NCBI RefSeq assembly: GCF_023657445.1 | Contig: NZ_JAGTWY010000001.1 | Coordinates: 2,790,001 to 2,854,000, forward strand | Length of the DNA stretch: 64,000 bases | Direction of reading: 5' to 3' | DNA from: Marinobacter sediminum | GTDB taxonomy: Bacteria; Pseudomonadota; Gammaproteobacteria; Pseudomonadales; Oleiphilaceae | Part shown: in pieces, positions 55,406-64,000 of the stretch | How the letters are laid out: each line of letters starts with the position of its first letter | Numbering within the stretch: position 1 is the stretch's first letter | Notes under the pieces: model-generated | What the model was told of the DNA's origin: nothing | The model's input: only the letters and a program-made list of their open reading frames with translations | The model's database searches: none | Program-made: the position numbers and the translations under genes

Positions 55406-56476
55406 ATAAGACAGCTTAGTCAGATCTATCTGTTTTTGCTACTGGCAACAGGCCTAAGCGGGTGTACGACCATTAGCTACTACAGCCAGGCTATTGGGGG
55501 GCATCTGTCACTGATGATGGCCGGTGAGCCGGTAGACGAATTTATCGCTGGCAACGCAACTTCTCCGGAGCTCCAGCGGAAGCTGCTTATCTCACAGCAA
55601 GCCCGGTTATTCGCCACGAACACACTGGAGCTGCCTGTGAAAGAGGCCTTTTCCAATTACGTGGAACTGGGCCGGCCCTGGGTCGTGGTCAACCTTGTAG
55701 CCGTACCGGAGTTTTCGCTGGAGCCACACCGCTGGTGCTATCCGTTCCTCGGTTGCCAGGCCTATCGAGGCTATTTCAGTCTCGAGGATGCCAGGCGTGA
55801 ACGGAGTGCGTTCAGGGAAGACGGATACGATACGTTTATTGGCGGTGTCACTGCCTATTCCACCCTCGGGTGGTTCGACGACCCTCTTCACTCAGGCTTT
55901 ACCAGTCTGCCCGAAGACCGCATGGTGGCACTGATGTTCCATGAGCTGGCACACCGGGTGGTTTATATTGACAACGACACCGCCTTCAACGAGAGCTTCG
56001 CGACCGCAGTGGAACTGGAAGGCCTGAAGCTCTGGTTAACTCAGCAAGGAAATCCTGTAGCTTTCCAGCGAGCACTTGAACGCCTGCAGCAGCGCAACCA
56101 GACAGTCGCACTGGTACGAAAAGCGACCGATGAGCTTGAACAGCTCTATCGCCAGCAGGGCACGCTGACCCGTCAGCAACTTCGACAACGCAAGTCGACC
56201 ATACTGGGCAACCTGCTCCGGAACTACCAAAGGCTATCAGAGCAATGGCAGCAGCCCGGTCCTTTTGGCGAGAGCCCCTCCGCGCTGAACAACGCCAACC
56301 TGGCGTTGTTCAGGCAGTACAACCAGTATGTAGCCGGATTCCGCCAGCTGCTTCGGGACAACGGAGATAGTTTTCCTGCGTTTTACCGGTCGGTAACGGC
56401 GCTGTCCGAACTGCCAGCGAACGAGCGTATACGCACGCTCACCGAGCTGTCAGAGAGGTTTAAAGAAGACTTTTGA
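55406..56476 (+). CDS. Lipoprotein zinc aminopeptidase (COG4324-like), atypical start
   Basis: About 356 residues. The zinc motif is in MFHELAHRVVYIDND (HExxH), followed by NESFATAVELEGL. The lipobox LLLATGLSGC gives an acylated Cys. The first usual start, TTG at 55436, leaves only nine residues before the Cys and no basic charge. Using ATA at 55406 gives MRQLSQIYLFLLLATGLSGC, a normal lipoprotein signal, but ATA is a very rare start and no ribosome site stands out. The end overlaps argA by 27 bp. Function in peptide turnover is inferred from the family. Confidence 0.75.
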   Translation: MRQLSQIYLFLLLATGLSGCTTISYYSQAIGGHLSLMMAGEPVDEFIAGNATSPELQRKLLISQQARLFATNTLELPVKEAFSNYVELGRPWVVVNLVAVPEFSLEPHRWCYPFLGCQAYRGYFSLEDARRERSAFREDGYDTFIGGVTAYSTLGWFDDPLHSGFTSLPEDRMVALMFHELAHRVVYIDNDTAFNESFATAVELEGLKLWLTQQGNPVAFQRALERLQQRNQTVALVRKATDELEQLYRQQGTLTRQQLRQRKSTILGNLLRNYQRLSEQWQQPGPFGESPSALNNANLALFRQYNQYVAGFRQLLRDNGDSFPAFYRSVTALSELPANERIRTLTELSERFKEDF

Positions 56477-57769
56477 GTTCCGCTGGGTGTTGTAGGAGGC
56501 CAACTTGGGGCCTGGCAAGGCATTAATAGACGAAGACTGAAAACCACGCTCCCGGAACCAGTGTTCAGCCTGCGTGGTAAGCACGAACAGTTTGTGGACA
56601 CCCTGCGCCCGGGCCAGTTTCTCCACCATGGCCAGGATCTCGTCACCTCGCCCCCCACGACGATAATGGGGGTCTACAGCAAAACAGGATAGCTCTCCGG
56701 CATCTTCATCCGGATAACTGTAAAGCGCGGCGCAACCGACAACTGTGCCGTCACGCTCTACAACCACAAACCGGTCAACCTCGGTTTCCAGCTTCTCGCG
56801 GGAACGCCGCACCAAAATACCCTGTTCCTCCAACGGCTGGATCAATTCCAGGATGCCGCCAATATCTTCTGCCCTGGCTTGCCGGATCTGCTCATAATTA
56901 TCACCACTGACCAGCGTGCCCGAACCGTCCCGGGTAAACATTTCTTCCAGCAGGGCGCCATCTTTCACATAGCTGATAATGTGCGCGCGCCGCACTCCCT
57001 TTACGCAGGCATCACAGGCCGCTTTCAACAACGACGCATCGTGGCCGACTATCGTCCCGGCCGCCAGCCGCTCCGAGGCCTGGCGAGCGGAAAGCTCCCG
57101 AACCAGAGTGCCGTCTTCGTCCAGTAAGCCCTGCTCGTCAATAAAGACCATCAGCTTTTCCGCCTGAAGCGCAGCTGCCACCTGGCTACCCACATCTTCA
57201 TAGGAAAGATTGAAGGCGTCGCCAGTAGGCGAGTACCCCATGGGAGGCAACAGGACAATGTGTCCCAGTTCCAGCAGCTTATCAATCCCCGCTACGTCAA
57301 CACGGCGAACCTTACCGGTATGGCCAAAATCAATGCCATTGAGCACCCCCACTGGTTTGGCCGCAACGTAATTCCCGCTGCTAACCCTGATACGGGCATT
57401 GTGCATAGGCGAATTCACCAGCCCCATGGAAAGCTGACTTTCCAGATAGGCCCGCAACCCGCCAGTAGCCTCCATGACCATCGGCAGATGATTTTCCGGC
57501 GTAACACGCAGGCCGCTGGCAAAGGATGACTCAACACCAGCCCGGTCCAGGCGGGACTGTATTTGGGGCCGTGCCCCATACGCCACCACCAGTCGCACAC
57601 CAAGGCTGCTCAACAGTGCGATGTCATGAATGATGTTGATGAAATTCCCGTGCTCGATGGCATCCCCCGGAATCGTCAGCACCACCGTTCGGCCACGGTG
57701 GGCATTGATATAGGGAGATGAATGCCGGAATCCGTGCAGCCACTCGTTTGATTTCAACCCGGTCTCCAA
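56450..57769 (-). CDS. argA: N-acetylglutamate synthase (ArgA)
   Basis: A protein of 439 residues, first step of arginine synthesis. An N-terminal amino-acid-kinase-like domain (about 20-290: VVAYGARPQIQSRLDR, GIDFGHTGKVRRVD) senses arginine. A GNAT domain (about 295-439) has VVGCAALYSYPDEDAGELSCFAVDPHYRRGGRGDEIL (acetyl-CoA loop core YRRGGRGDEIL). It forms a minus-strand group with argE, an unknown gene and argB. Confidence 0.96.
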   Translation of the reverse strand: METGLKSNEWLHGFRHSSPYINAHRGRTVVLTIPGDAIEHGNFINIIHDIALLSSLGVRLVVAYGARPQIQSRLDRAGVESSFASGLRVTPENHLPMVMEATGGLRAYLESQLSMGLVNSPMHNARIRVSSGNYVAAKPVGVLNGIDFGHTGKVRRVDVAGIDKLLELGHIVLLPPMGYSPTGDAFNLSYEDVGSQVAAALQAEKLMVFIDEQGLLDEDGTLVRELSARQASERLAAGTIVGHDASLLKAACDACVKGVRRAHIISYVKDGALLEEMFTRDGSGTLVSGDNYEQIRQARAEDIGGILELIQPLEEQGILVRRSREKLETEVDRFVVVERDGTVVGCAALYSYPDEDAGELSCFAVDPHYRRGGRGDEILAMVEKLARAQGVHKLFVLTTQAEHWFRERGFQSSSINALPGPKLASYNTQRNSKVFFKPL

Positions 57770-57788
57770 GTCAGTCGTTACAGGCAGT

Positions 57789-58958
57789 TTATAGGCAGAA
57801 CTGGCGGATCAGGCCCTTGAGAATCCGAACCGTTGGTTCCAGCTGTGACAGCTCCAGAAACTCGTCCGGTTGATGGGCCTGGTCAATGGAACCAGGCCCC
57901 ATGACCAGGGTCTCGAGGCCCAGTTTCTGCAACCAGGGAGCCTCGGTCGCAAACGCTACAGCGTGAGCGGTATGGCCGGTCAGCTTTTCGCAGGCTCTGA
58001 CCAATGCCGCATCGGCCGGTGTCTCAAACGGCGGGACACCATCAAACAGGGGCTCGAATACCATCGACAGTTCCCGCCGCTCGGCGACCGGCCGGAGCGT
58101 GCTCAGGATGGTCTGACGTAGCGACTCCATATTCATGCCTGGCAAAGGCCGCAAATCAAAGTGCAGTTCACATTCGCCGCATATCCGGTTGGGGTTATCA
58201 CCACCGTGGATACACCCCGGATTCAGTGTAGGCACCTGAACCTCAAAATTCGGGTTGCGATACTGTTCCTGCCACTGACTGCGCAAGTTGATCAATTCCG
58301 TCAGTGCCTCGTGCATCCCTTCAATGGCATTGCGGCCCAGCGCCGGGTTCGAGGAATGACCAGACTGGCCCTCAAATTTCAGGCGTTCCATCATAATGCC
58401 TTTGTGCATACGCACCGGCTTCAGGCTGGTTGGCTCACCAATCACTGCATAACGGCCTTTGGGCTTACCGGCTTCGGCCAGTGCCCGTGCGCCGTTCATG
58501 GAACTTTCCTCGTCGGCCGTCGCCAGGATGATCAGCGGTTCCTTCAGGTCCTGTCCTGCAAATTCCCTGGCAGCCTCAATGGCAAGTGCAAAGAACCCTT
58601 TCATATCGCAGGTTCCCAGCCCATACCAGCGGTTATCCCGCTCGGTGAGGGTAAAAGGGTCACTCTGCCAGCGCTTGTCGTCAAACGGCACGGTATCGGT
58701 ATGGCCGGACAGCACAAGGCCACCAGAGCCGCTGCCCAGAGTCGCAATCAGATTGTATTTGCCTGGCATACCAGGCACTGCCAGAATCTCAATCTGAAAT
58801 CCGAGAGGCTCCAGCCACTCCGCCAGGACCCGCACAACCGCTTCATTGCTGTGGTCCCAATTGGGAGACGCGCTACTGATCGATGGCAGGGAAATCAGGC
58901 GGGCCAGCATATCCTTGATGCCTGGCACCGCCGCGGTATTAACTGCGGACTGCGACAT
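57789..58958 (-). CDS. argE: Acetylornithine deacetylase (ArgE)
   Basis: A protein of 389 residues, M20 metallopeptidase. Metal motifs are LVLSGHTDTVPFDD, GTCDMKGFFALA and ATADEESSMNGARALAE, and GQSGHSSNPALGRNAIEGM matches the dimerisation domain start. It removes the acetyl group from acetylornithine. 19 bp upstream of argA in the same direction. Confidence 0.93.
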   Translation of the reverse strand: MSQSAVNTAAVPGIKDMLARLISLPSISSASPNWDHSNEAVVRVLAEWLEPLGFQIEILAVPGMPGKYNLIATLGSGSGGLVLSGHTDTVPFDDKRWQSDPFTLTERDNRWYGLGTCDMKGFFALAIEAAREFAGQDLKEPLIILATADEESSMNGARALAEAGKPKGRYAVIGEPTSLKPVRMHKGIMMERLKFEGQSGHSSNPALGRNAIEGMHEALTELINLRSQWQEQYRNPNFEVQVPTLNPGCIHGGDNPNRICGECELHFDLRPLPGMNMESLRQTILSTLRPVAERRELSMVFEPLFDGVPPFETPADAALVRACEKLTGHTAHAVAFATEAPWLQKLGLETLVMGPGSIDQAHQPDEFLELSQLEPTVRILKGLIRQFCL

Positions 58959-58982
58959 AAGCTCCTCTCAGACCCAGCAGGG

Positions 58983-60233
58983 TCATTCCGTGCGGCCGCG
59001 CCGCCACACCTCAAATCCGGTAATGGCGCGCACCAGCATAGGGTAAGCCACCTCACCTCCGGCAACCACACTGGCCACCTCCAGCTCGCGATCACTGACG
59101 CTCACCAGCCGACCTTCAACCACGTTTTCATTGGAGAGCGTTACCCGGACCCTGTGATCGATCCAGTTACCAGCATTCTCAATGGTGTCAGCATACCACC
59201 CTTCAACTTCAGTATTCTCCCGGGGAGTAACCGGCTCCACAGCGTCCTTCGAACGTTGCGGAATAACTGCTGCTACTTCCTGCAAATACACATCGGGCAC
59301 AACAGCCCCGTTATATTTGACGTCCAAGCCAGGTTCCGGGGCCTCACTGCCAGGGGGATAGACCGGAATACCATATGCCGGTGCACCTGGACGAAGCGTC
59401 AGGGTAAGCTCACCTCCTTCCAGCAGCCATTGTCGATACAGGGCCAGTAACTGCTTGCTTGCGACCAGTCCCCGGGCTTCCAGGCCCCGGCGGAATGCAT
59501 CCAGAACCCGCCCTGCCCACTCCGGCGTTTCCAGTCCTGCCTCCCGGGCACAATAGGCGGCAACCCGTCGCATCAGTCCTCCGTCGCGCAGGGTAATAAG
59601 CATGGGGCCGGAAGAGCTGGCCCAAGCCGCTTCAGGCTCGGTGAGATCAAGGCGGGTATCCGGCCAGCCCAGTTCCAGACTGCCAGTGCCGGCGGTGTTC
59701 AGTTCGGCATACAGGCCGTCCGGATTCTGGCGAAGCATGAACTCACCCGAAAGGCCGGTAATACCCATGCGCATCAGGTCACCACCACCAATCTGCTGCC
59801 GCGGATCCGGCGCACAGGAAAGAACAAACAGCGCAGGCTCACCTTCGCTGTTCTCACCATCGGCAGTTACCCAGTTGCGAAGCATGGTCGCCTCCAGGAT
59901 GAGCCCCAGTCCCTCCCCCTGTATTTCCCAACTGGCGGGCAGTCTGGTGGGGTCGGCAAGTGCAGTCAGCAAGTCAACCGGTGATCCGGCATCAAATTCC
60001 ACCCGGCCGATATCCAGGGGCTGAGTTAGCCGGAAGTCCTGCCAACTGCTTCCGACTAGCATCATATGCCCGTCGAGGCCTGAACCAATGGTGCCGCGCT
60101 GGAGGACACCCCAGTCATCAAGAGCCGTTCTCGCCTCAGCCATGCGCTGGTCCGTCAGCCACCAGACAGCAGCCTTGAAACCGGCAAAACCAAGCAGAGC
60201 TAGAACAACCAGCATTGTGAGCAGGCGCTTCAT
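58983..60233 (-). CDS. Unknown exported protein with an Sm-like C-terminal tail
   Basis: A protein of 416 residues, not recognised. A membrane anchor (LLTMLVVLALLGFAGFKAAVWW) places the rest outside the cytoplasm. The middle (about 30-320) is a beta-rich, DUF-like fold with VEFDAGSPVDLLTAL and LELGWPDTRLDLTEPEAAW, without known motifs. The last 60 residues (NWIDHRVRVTLSNENVVEGRLVSVSDRELEV core RVRVTLSNENVVEGRLVSVS) show the strand pattern of small beta-barrels such as Sm/Hfq. It sits between argE and argB with 24-bp gaps. Function unknown. Confidence 0.7.
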   Translation of the reverse strand: MKRLLTMLVVLALLGFAGFKAAVWWLTDQRMAEARTALDDWGVLQRGTIGSGLDGHMMLVGSSWQDFRLTQPLDIGRVEFDAGSPVDLLTALADPTRLPASWEIQGEGLGLILEATMLRNWVTADGENSEGEPALFVLSCAPDPRQQIGGGDLMRMGITGLSGEFMLRQNPDGLYAELNTAGTGSLELGWPDTRLDLTEPEAAWASSSGPMLITLRDGGLMRRVAAYCAREAGLETPEWAGRVLDAFRRGLEARGLVASKQLLALYRQWLLEGGELTLTLRPGAPAYGIPVYPPGSEAPEPGLDVKYNGAVVPDVYLQEVAAVIPQRSKDAVEPVTPRENTEVEGWYADTIENAGNWIDHRVRVTLSNENVVEGRLVSVSDRELEVASVVAGGEVAYPMLVRAITGFEVWRRGRTE

Positions 60234-60257
60234 CCGGAAACTCCTCAGGCAGCGCCT

Positions 60258-61163
<906 letters not shown>

Positions 61164-61200
61164 TTAATAATCCGTAGTTAACACATTGAATAATCAGCGA

Positions 61201-63834
61201 TCAGAAATCCACTGCAATATCGGGGGCCACTTTGCTTAGCTGTTCCCGGAACAGACCTTTGATCCGCTCAAGAGCCTCTTCGGTTTCCGCCTCGAACCTC
61301 AGCACCAGTACCGGCGTGGTATTGGACGCGCGACACAGCCCCCAGCCATCGGCATAATCGACACGAATGCCATCAATGGTGCTGATGTTACCGTCCCTGA
61401 AGTCACCTTCCTGTCCAAGGCGCTCAATGATCGCGAATTTGCTGCTTTCGGTCACCTCGACATTCAGCTCAGGTGTACTGATATCATCCGGGAAGTCTTC
61501 AAACACTTCGTCACTGTGACGATCGTCAATACCAAGGACCTCCAGAAGACGAGCGGCTGAGTATAGACCATCGTCAAACCCGTACCAGCGTTCGCCAAAG
61601 AAGATGTGGCCACTCATCTCGCCGGCCAGCAGGGCTCCGGTCTCTTTCATTTTGGCCTTCATCAGGGAATGACCCGTTTTCCACATGATAGGCCGGCCGC
61701 CAGCCTCAGAGATCACTCCGGCAAGGCGACGGCTGCACTTCACGTCATAGAGCACGTCGGCTCCGGGATTACGGGATACCACGTCGCGGGCGAACAGCAT
61801 CAACAGCCTGTCCGGCCAGATAATCTTGCCAGTGTTGGTGACCAGACCCAGTCGGTCACCATCACCGTCAAAAGCCACCCCGAGATCAGCGCCCTCTTCT
61901 TTCACTTTGGCAATCAGGTCCGCCAGGTTGGCGGGTTTACCGGGATCCGGATGATGATTCGGGAAATCACCGTCTACGTCACAATAGATCGGCACCACTT
62001 CACAGCCGAGCTCTTCAATCAGTATGGGTGCGAGTTCGCCGGCAATGCCATTACCGGCATCAACCACGACCTTGAGCGGCGCAGCAACGGCAATGTCGCC
62101 AACGATACGATCCAGGTAGGCGCGGCGAACGTCTTCGGACGACTGACCGCCCTGACCGCTGGCAAAATCGCCTGTCCGGGTGCGCTGATAGAGTTTCTGT
62201 ATAGCCTCACCAGAGAGCGTATCACCGCCCAGCATGATTTTGAGGCCATTGTAGTTCGGGGGATTGTGGCTTCCGGTTACCATAACCCCGGACCCGGTCT
62301 GAAGTTCATGGGTGGCGAAATAGAGCACAGGGGTCGGCACGGCACCCACGTGAATCACGTTACACCCGGTTGCCATAATGCCTCGAGCCAGGGCATCGGC
62401 CAGGTCAGGACTGGAGTGACGACCGTCATAACCGATGCAGAGCGCATCAATGCCACGTTCAACAGCTTCCGAACCAATGGCCCGGCCGATGACCTGAACA
62501 ACATCGGGGGTCAGATTTTCATCCACAATACCGCGGATGTCATAAGCGCGGAAAATATCCGGAGACAGCTCAACCTGCGGCAACGCAACCTCTTCAACAT
62601 CAGGCGTATCGCCACTCCCCAAAACACTGTCTTCTCCACTACCAAAGCCCAACACATCTTCGTCACCGTCAAGCATGTCGATCTCCGGCATATCATTGTC
62701 CTGGAACAACGGCTCACCGGAGTCTGGAGAAGAAGACTTTTTAGCCGCCTGCTGCTTTGGCTTCGCCGTTCCGGCTGCCTTGGTAATGCGCTTGTCTACG
62801 ACCTGAGACAGGCGGAGCAATACCTCACCAGTAGAAGCCACCATATCCCACTGAAACGCCGGTAGCTTTATCCGCTCACCACCAAACACCTTGTGCGACC
62901 ACTGAATCAGTACCGCCAAATCTTTCCGCAGGCCCCGTTGCGCTCCGCTGAGCAACACCCATATGAGAATCGCAGCGACCAGCGCGGGTGCGCCAACCAG
63001 CAACGCAATCATGATAATGTCCACCGGCGCTGCAGGGGACCTGGCCGGCGTGTACGCTACCGACCAGTCGGGGTTGGACAATGGCCGGGTTTCTGCTGCC
63101 CCCGAAGCACTACCGTTGCTGACCACGGCTCTTGAGGAACCGGAGACGGTCTGGATCAGCGCCAACTGTCCACCGAGCCGCGGATTAACAACCTGCAGCA
63201 GGGGCCGCAACTGCGTCGCATCAAAAACCACCAACAGGCTGCCTGTCACGGCATTACTGACCGGATTTCGAACCGGAGTCGCCATCTGAAGGAACCAGCG
63301 ATTATCCCTGGAGAAAGCATCCGGATGCAGGACCTGACCGGCTTCCGCCTCTCTGGCAAGTTCCAGTCCGGCAAAACCCAGCAATGCGTCACCATTGACC
63401 GTTCTGGGGATCATCCGGTAAGGAAACAGATAAACCCCCTCTATACCGGGCAAAGCGTCAGTCAGAGCATCCTCTGCCACAGGAATACCACTGCGCTCAG
63501 ATACCGCGGTGATGACATCCGGCCGGCCCGCCAGACTGTTAACGCTCTCTTGCATTAAACCGAGATACTGGTTAAGCCGAAGAGCAGCGCCGTCAGCCTC
63601 AATCGTTTTCTGGATCTCAAGTTGCTTGGTGGCCGAAGGCTGAACTACGAGAAAATGAATCAGCGCCGAGGCAACAACCCCAACCAGAACAACCACCAGC
63701 GCCTGGCTGGTAGCTACTGAATTAAGGCGTTTCAGCCCGGCGCGGGCGGTGGCCTTTTTTTTCTCGGTTTTTGCCCCCTTTTTGGCGGGTTTTTCATCAA
63801 CGGACGTGTCGGAGGTCTTCTTACCCAGCTTCAT
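61201..63834 (-). CDS. algC: Phosphomannomutase/phosphoglucomutase AlgC, long membrane-attached form
   Basis: A protein of 877 residues. The N-terminal 400 residues carry two hydrophobic segments (LVVVLVGVVASALIHFLVV and IIMIALLVGAPALVAAILIWVL), enclosing a periplasmic PAS/Cache-like part. A linker rich in acidic residues follows. The catalytic domain (about 440-877) holds the phosphoserine in MVTGSHNPPNYNG, the metal loop GVAFDGDGDRLGLV and a sugar loop GEMSGHIFF. It makes Man-1-P and Glc-1-P for LPS or exopolysaccharide. The ATG at 63834 has AGGA upstream. Confidence 0.94.
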   Translation of the reverse strand: MKLGKKTSDTSVDEKPAKKGAKTEKKKATARAGLKRLNSVATSQALVVVLVGVVASALIHFLVVQPSATKQLEIQKTIEADGAALRLNQYLGLMQESVNSLAGRPDVITAVSERSGIPVAEDALTDALPGIEGVYLFPYRMIPRTVNGDALLGFAGLELAREAEAGQVLHPDAFSRDNRWFLQMATPVRNPVSNAVTGSLLVVFDATQLRPLLQVVNPRLGGQLALIQTVSGSSRAVVSNGSASGAAETRPLSNPDWSVAYTPARSPAAPVDIIMIALLVGAPALVAAILIWVLLSGAQRGLRKDLAVLIQWSHKVFGGERIKLPAFQWDMVASTGEVLLRLSQVVDKRITKAAGTAKPKQQAAKKSSSPDSGEPLFQDNDMPEIDMLDGDEDVLGFGSGEDSVLGSGDTPDVEEVALPQVELSPDIFRAYDIRGIVDENLTPDVVQVIGRAIGSEAVERGIDALCIGYDGRHSSPDLADALARGIMATGCNVIHVGAVPTPVLYFATHELQTGSGVMVTGSHNPPNYNGLKIMLGGDTLSGEAIQKLYQRTRTGDFASGQGGQSSEDVRRAYLDRIVGDIAVAAPLKVVVDAGNGIAGELAPILIEELGCEVVPIYCDVDGDFPNHHPDPGKPANLADLIAKVKEEGADLGVAFDGDGDRLGLVTNTGKIIWPDRLLMLFARDVVSRNPGADVLYDVKCSRRLAGVISEAGGRPIMWKTGHSLMKAKMKETGALLAGEMSGHIFFGERWYGFDDGLYSAARLLEVLGIDDRHSDEVFEDFPDDISTPELNVEVTESSKFAIIERLGQEGDFRDGNISTIDGIRVDYADGWGLCRASNTTPVLVLRFEAETEEALERIKGLFREQLSKVAPDIAVDF

Positions 63835-63896
63835 AGCCCATCCTGCAGTTGTATTTTTTTCTTCCAGGAGAAATTGAATATCCGCAAAGTATAGAC

Positions 63897-63923
63897 GCCG
63901 ACCCACGATTCTGCGTGGGCGGC
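63897..63923 (-). other. Hairpin between dut and algC
   Basis: GCCG-a-CCCACG pairs with CGTGGG-CGGC, a ten-pair stem with one bulge. No T-run follows, so it is not a standard terminator. A TATACT (63893-63888, minus strand) just after it might be the algC -10. Confidence 0.4.
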
Positions 63924-63929
63924 AGGGTC

Positions 63930-64000
63930 TTAGTGTGTGCCTGTAGAGCCGAAACCGCCCTCACCGCGGACACTGGTATCGAACTCCGGAACAACTTCAA
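63930..64000 (-). CDS. dut: dUTP diphosphatase (Dut), C-terminal end only
   Basis: Only the last 22 codons are in the window: EVVPEFDTSVRGEGGFGSTGTH and stop. RGEGGFGSTG is motif V of trimeric dUTPases, the flexible tail that closes over the nucleotide. The order dut-algC-argB is that of Pseudomonas. Confidence 0.9.
   Translation of the reverse strand, partial: EVVPEFDTSVRGEGGFGSTGTH

Noticed and set aside
58161..59450. 429-codon plus-strand ORF
   Set aside because: It lies antisense to argE and its neighbour, which have clear family motifs. The translated sequence has no domain, and long antisense frames are usual in this GC range.
61606..62865. 419-codon plus-strand ORF
   Set aside because: Antisense shadow of the catalytic domain of algC, with no own ribosome site or known motif.

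Overview
The window (about 58% G+C by eye, densely coded, almost no mobile DNA) looks like a chromosomal segment of a marine gammaproteobacterium close to Marinobacter. The evidence is gene content and order: surA-pdxA-rsmA-apaH next to lptD-amgK-murU-djlA, rpe-gph-trpE, crp/vfr-osmC-speD, dut-algC(long)-argB with argA and argE nearby, a family I lipase with its foldase, slmA and thiSG. These orders resemble Pseudomonas, but with clear differences. No tRNA, rRNA, CRISPR, insertion sequence or prophage was recognised.

Layout. 1-1.3 kb: 5' part of a class I DAHP synthase on the minus strand, preceded by a leader that encodes a short Phe/Trp/Tyr-rich peptide and a terminator, i.e. an attenuator. 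1.35-7.1 kb: an exported secretin-N-like protein, a membrane-anchored J protein and a two-gene RND efflux pump. 7.2-9.7 kb: a DUF3301 protein, lipase and lipase foldase. 9.8-15.7 kb: a histidine kinase and a LuxR-type regulator that overlap tail to tail, a periplasmic binding protein, an aminotransferase, an inositol-monophosphatase-family enzyme and SlmA. 15.7-27.3 kb: thiamine (thiS, thiG), the surA-pdxA-rsmA-apaH-DUF423 operon, lptD, the AmgK/MurU cell-wall recycling pair, DjlA and a DUF3530 protein.

27.4-33.1 kb: rpe-gph, then a Trp-codon-rich leader peptide and trpE-trpG-trpD-trpC as one block. 33.1-46.9 kb is accessory in character: DUF4202, three glutathione-transferase-like proteins, hydrolases, a betaine-type ABC system (binding protein, permease, ATPase), a lipoprotein binding protein, a META-domain lipoprotein, a fatty-acid-hydroxylase-family membrane protein and modABC. 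In Pseudomonas aeruginosa trpC lies directly beside vfr, so this block looks like an insertion at a known variable locus. 46.9-51.4 kb: crp/vfr, osmC-like, speD, pirin and a phosphoribulokinase-like gene. 51.5-55.2 kb: a 1255-residue PilZ-DUF1631-GGDEF-EAL protein whose catalytic motifs are degenerate. 55.4-64 kb: a lipoprotein aminopeptidase, argA, argE, an unknown exported protein with an Sm-like tail, argB, a long AlgC and the end of dut.

The most interesting signals are regulatory. Two separate attenuation-type leaders (DAHP synthase and trpE) control entry into aromatic biosynthesis and its Trp branch. A perfect 24-bp palindrome carries the stop codons of two convergent genes. Palindromes and tandem repeats surround crp. 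Among proteins, the degenerate c-di-GMP giant and the Sm-tailed exported protein inside the arginine cluster are the best candidates for new biology. I did not find a clear new defence or mobile system.
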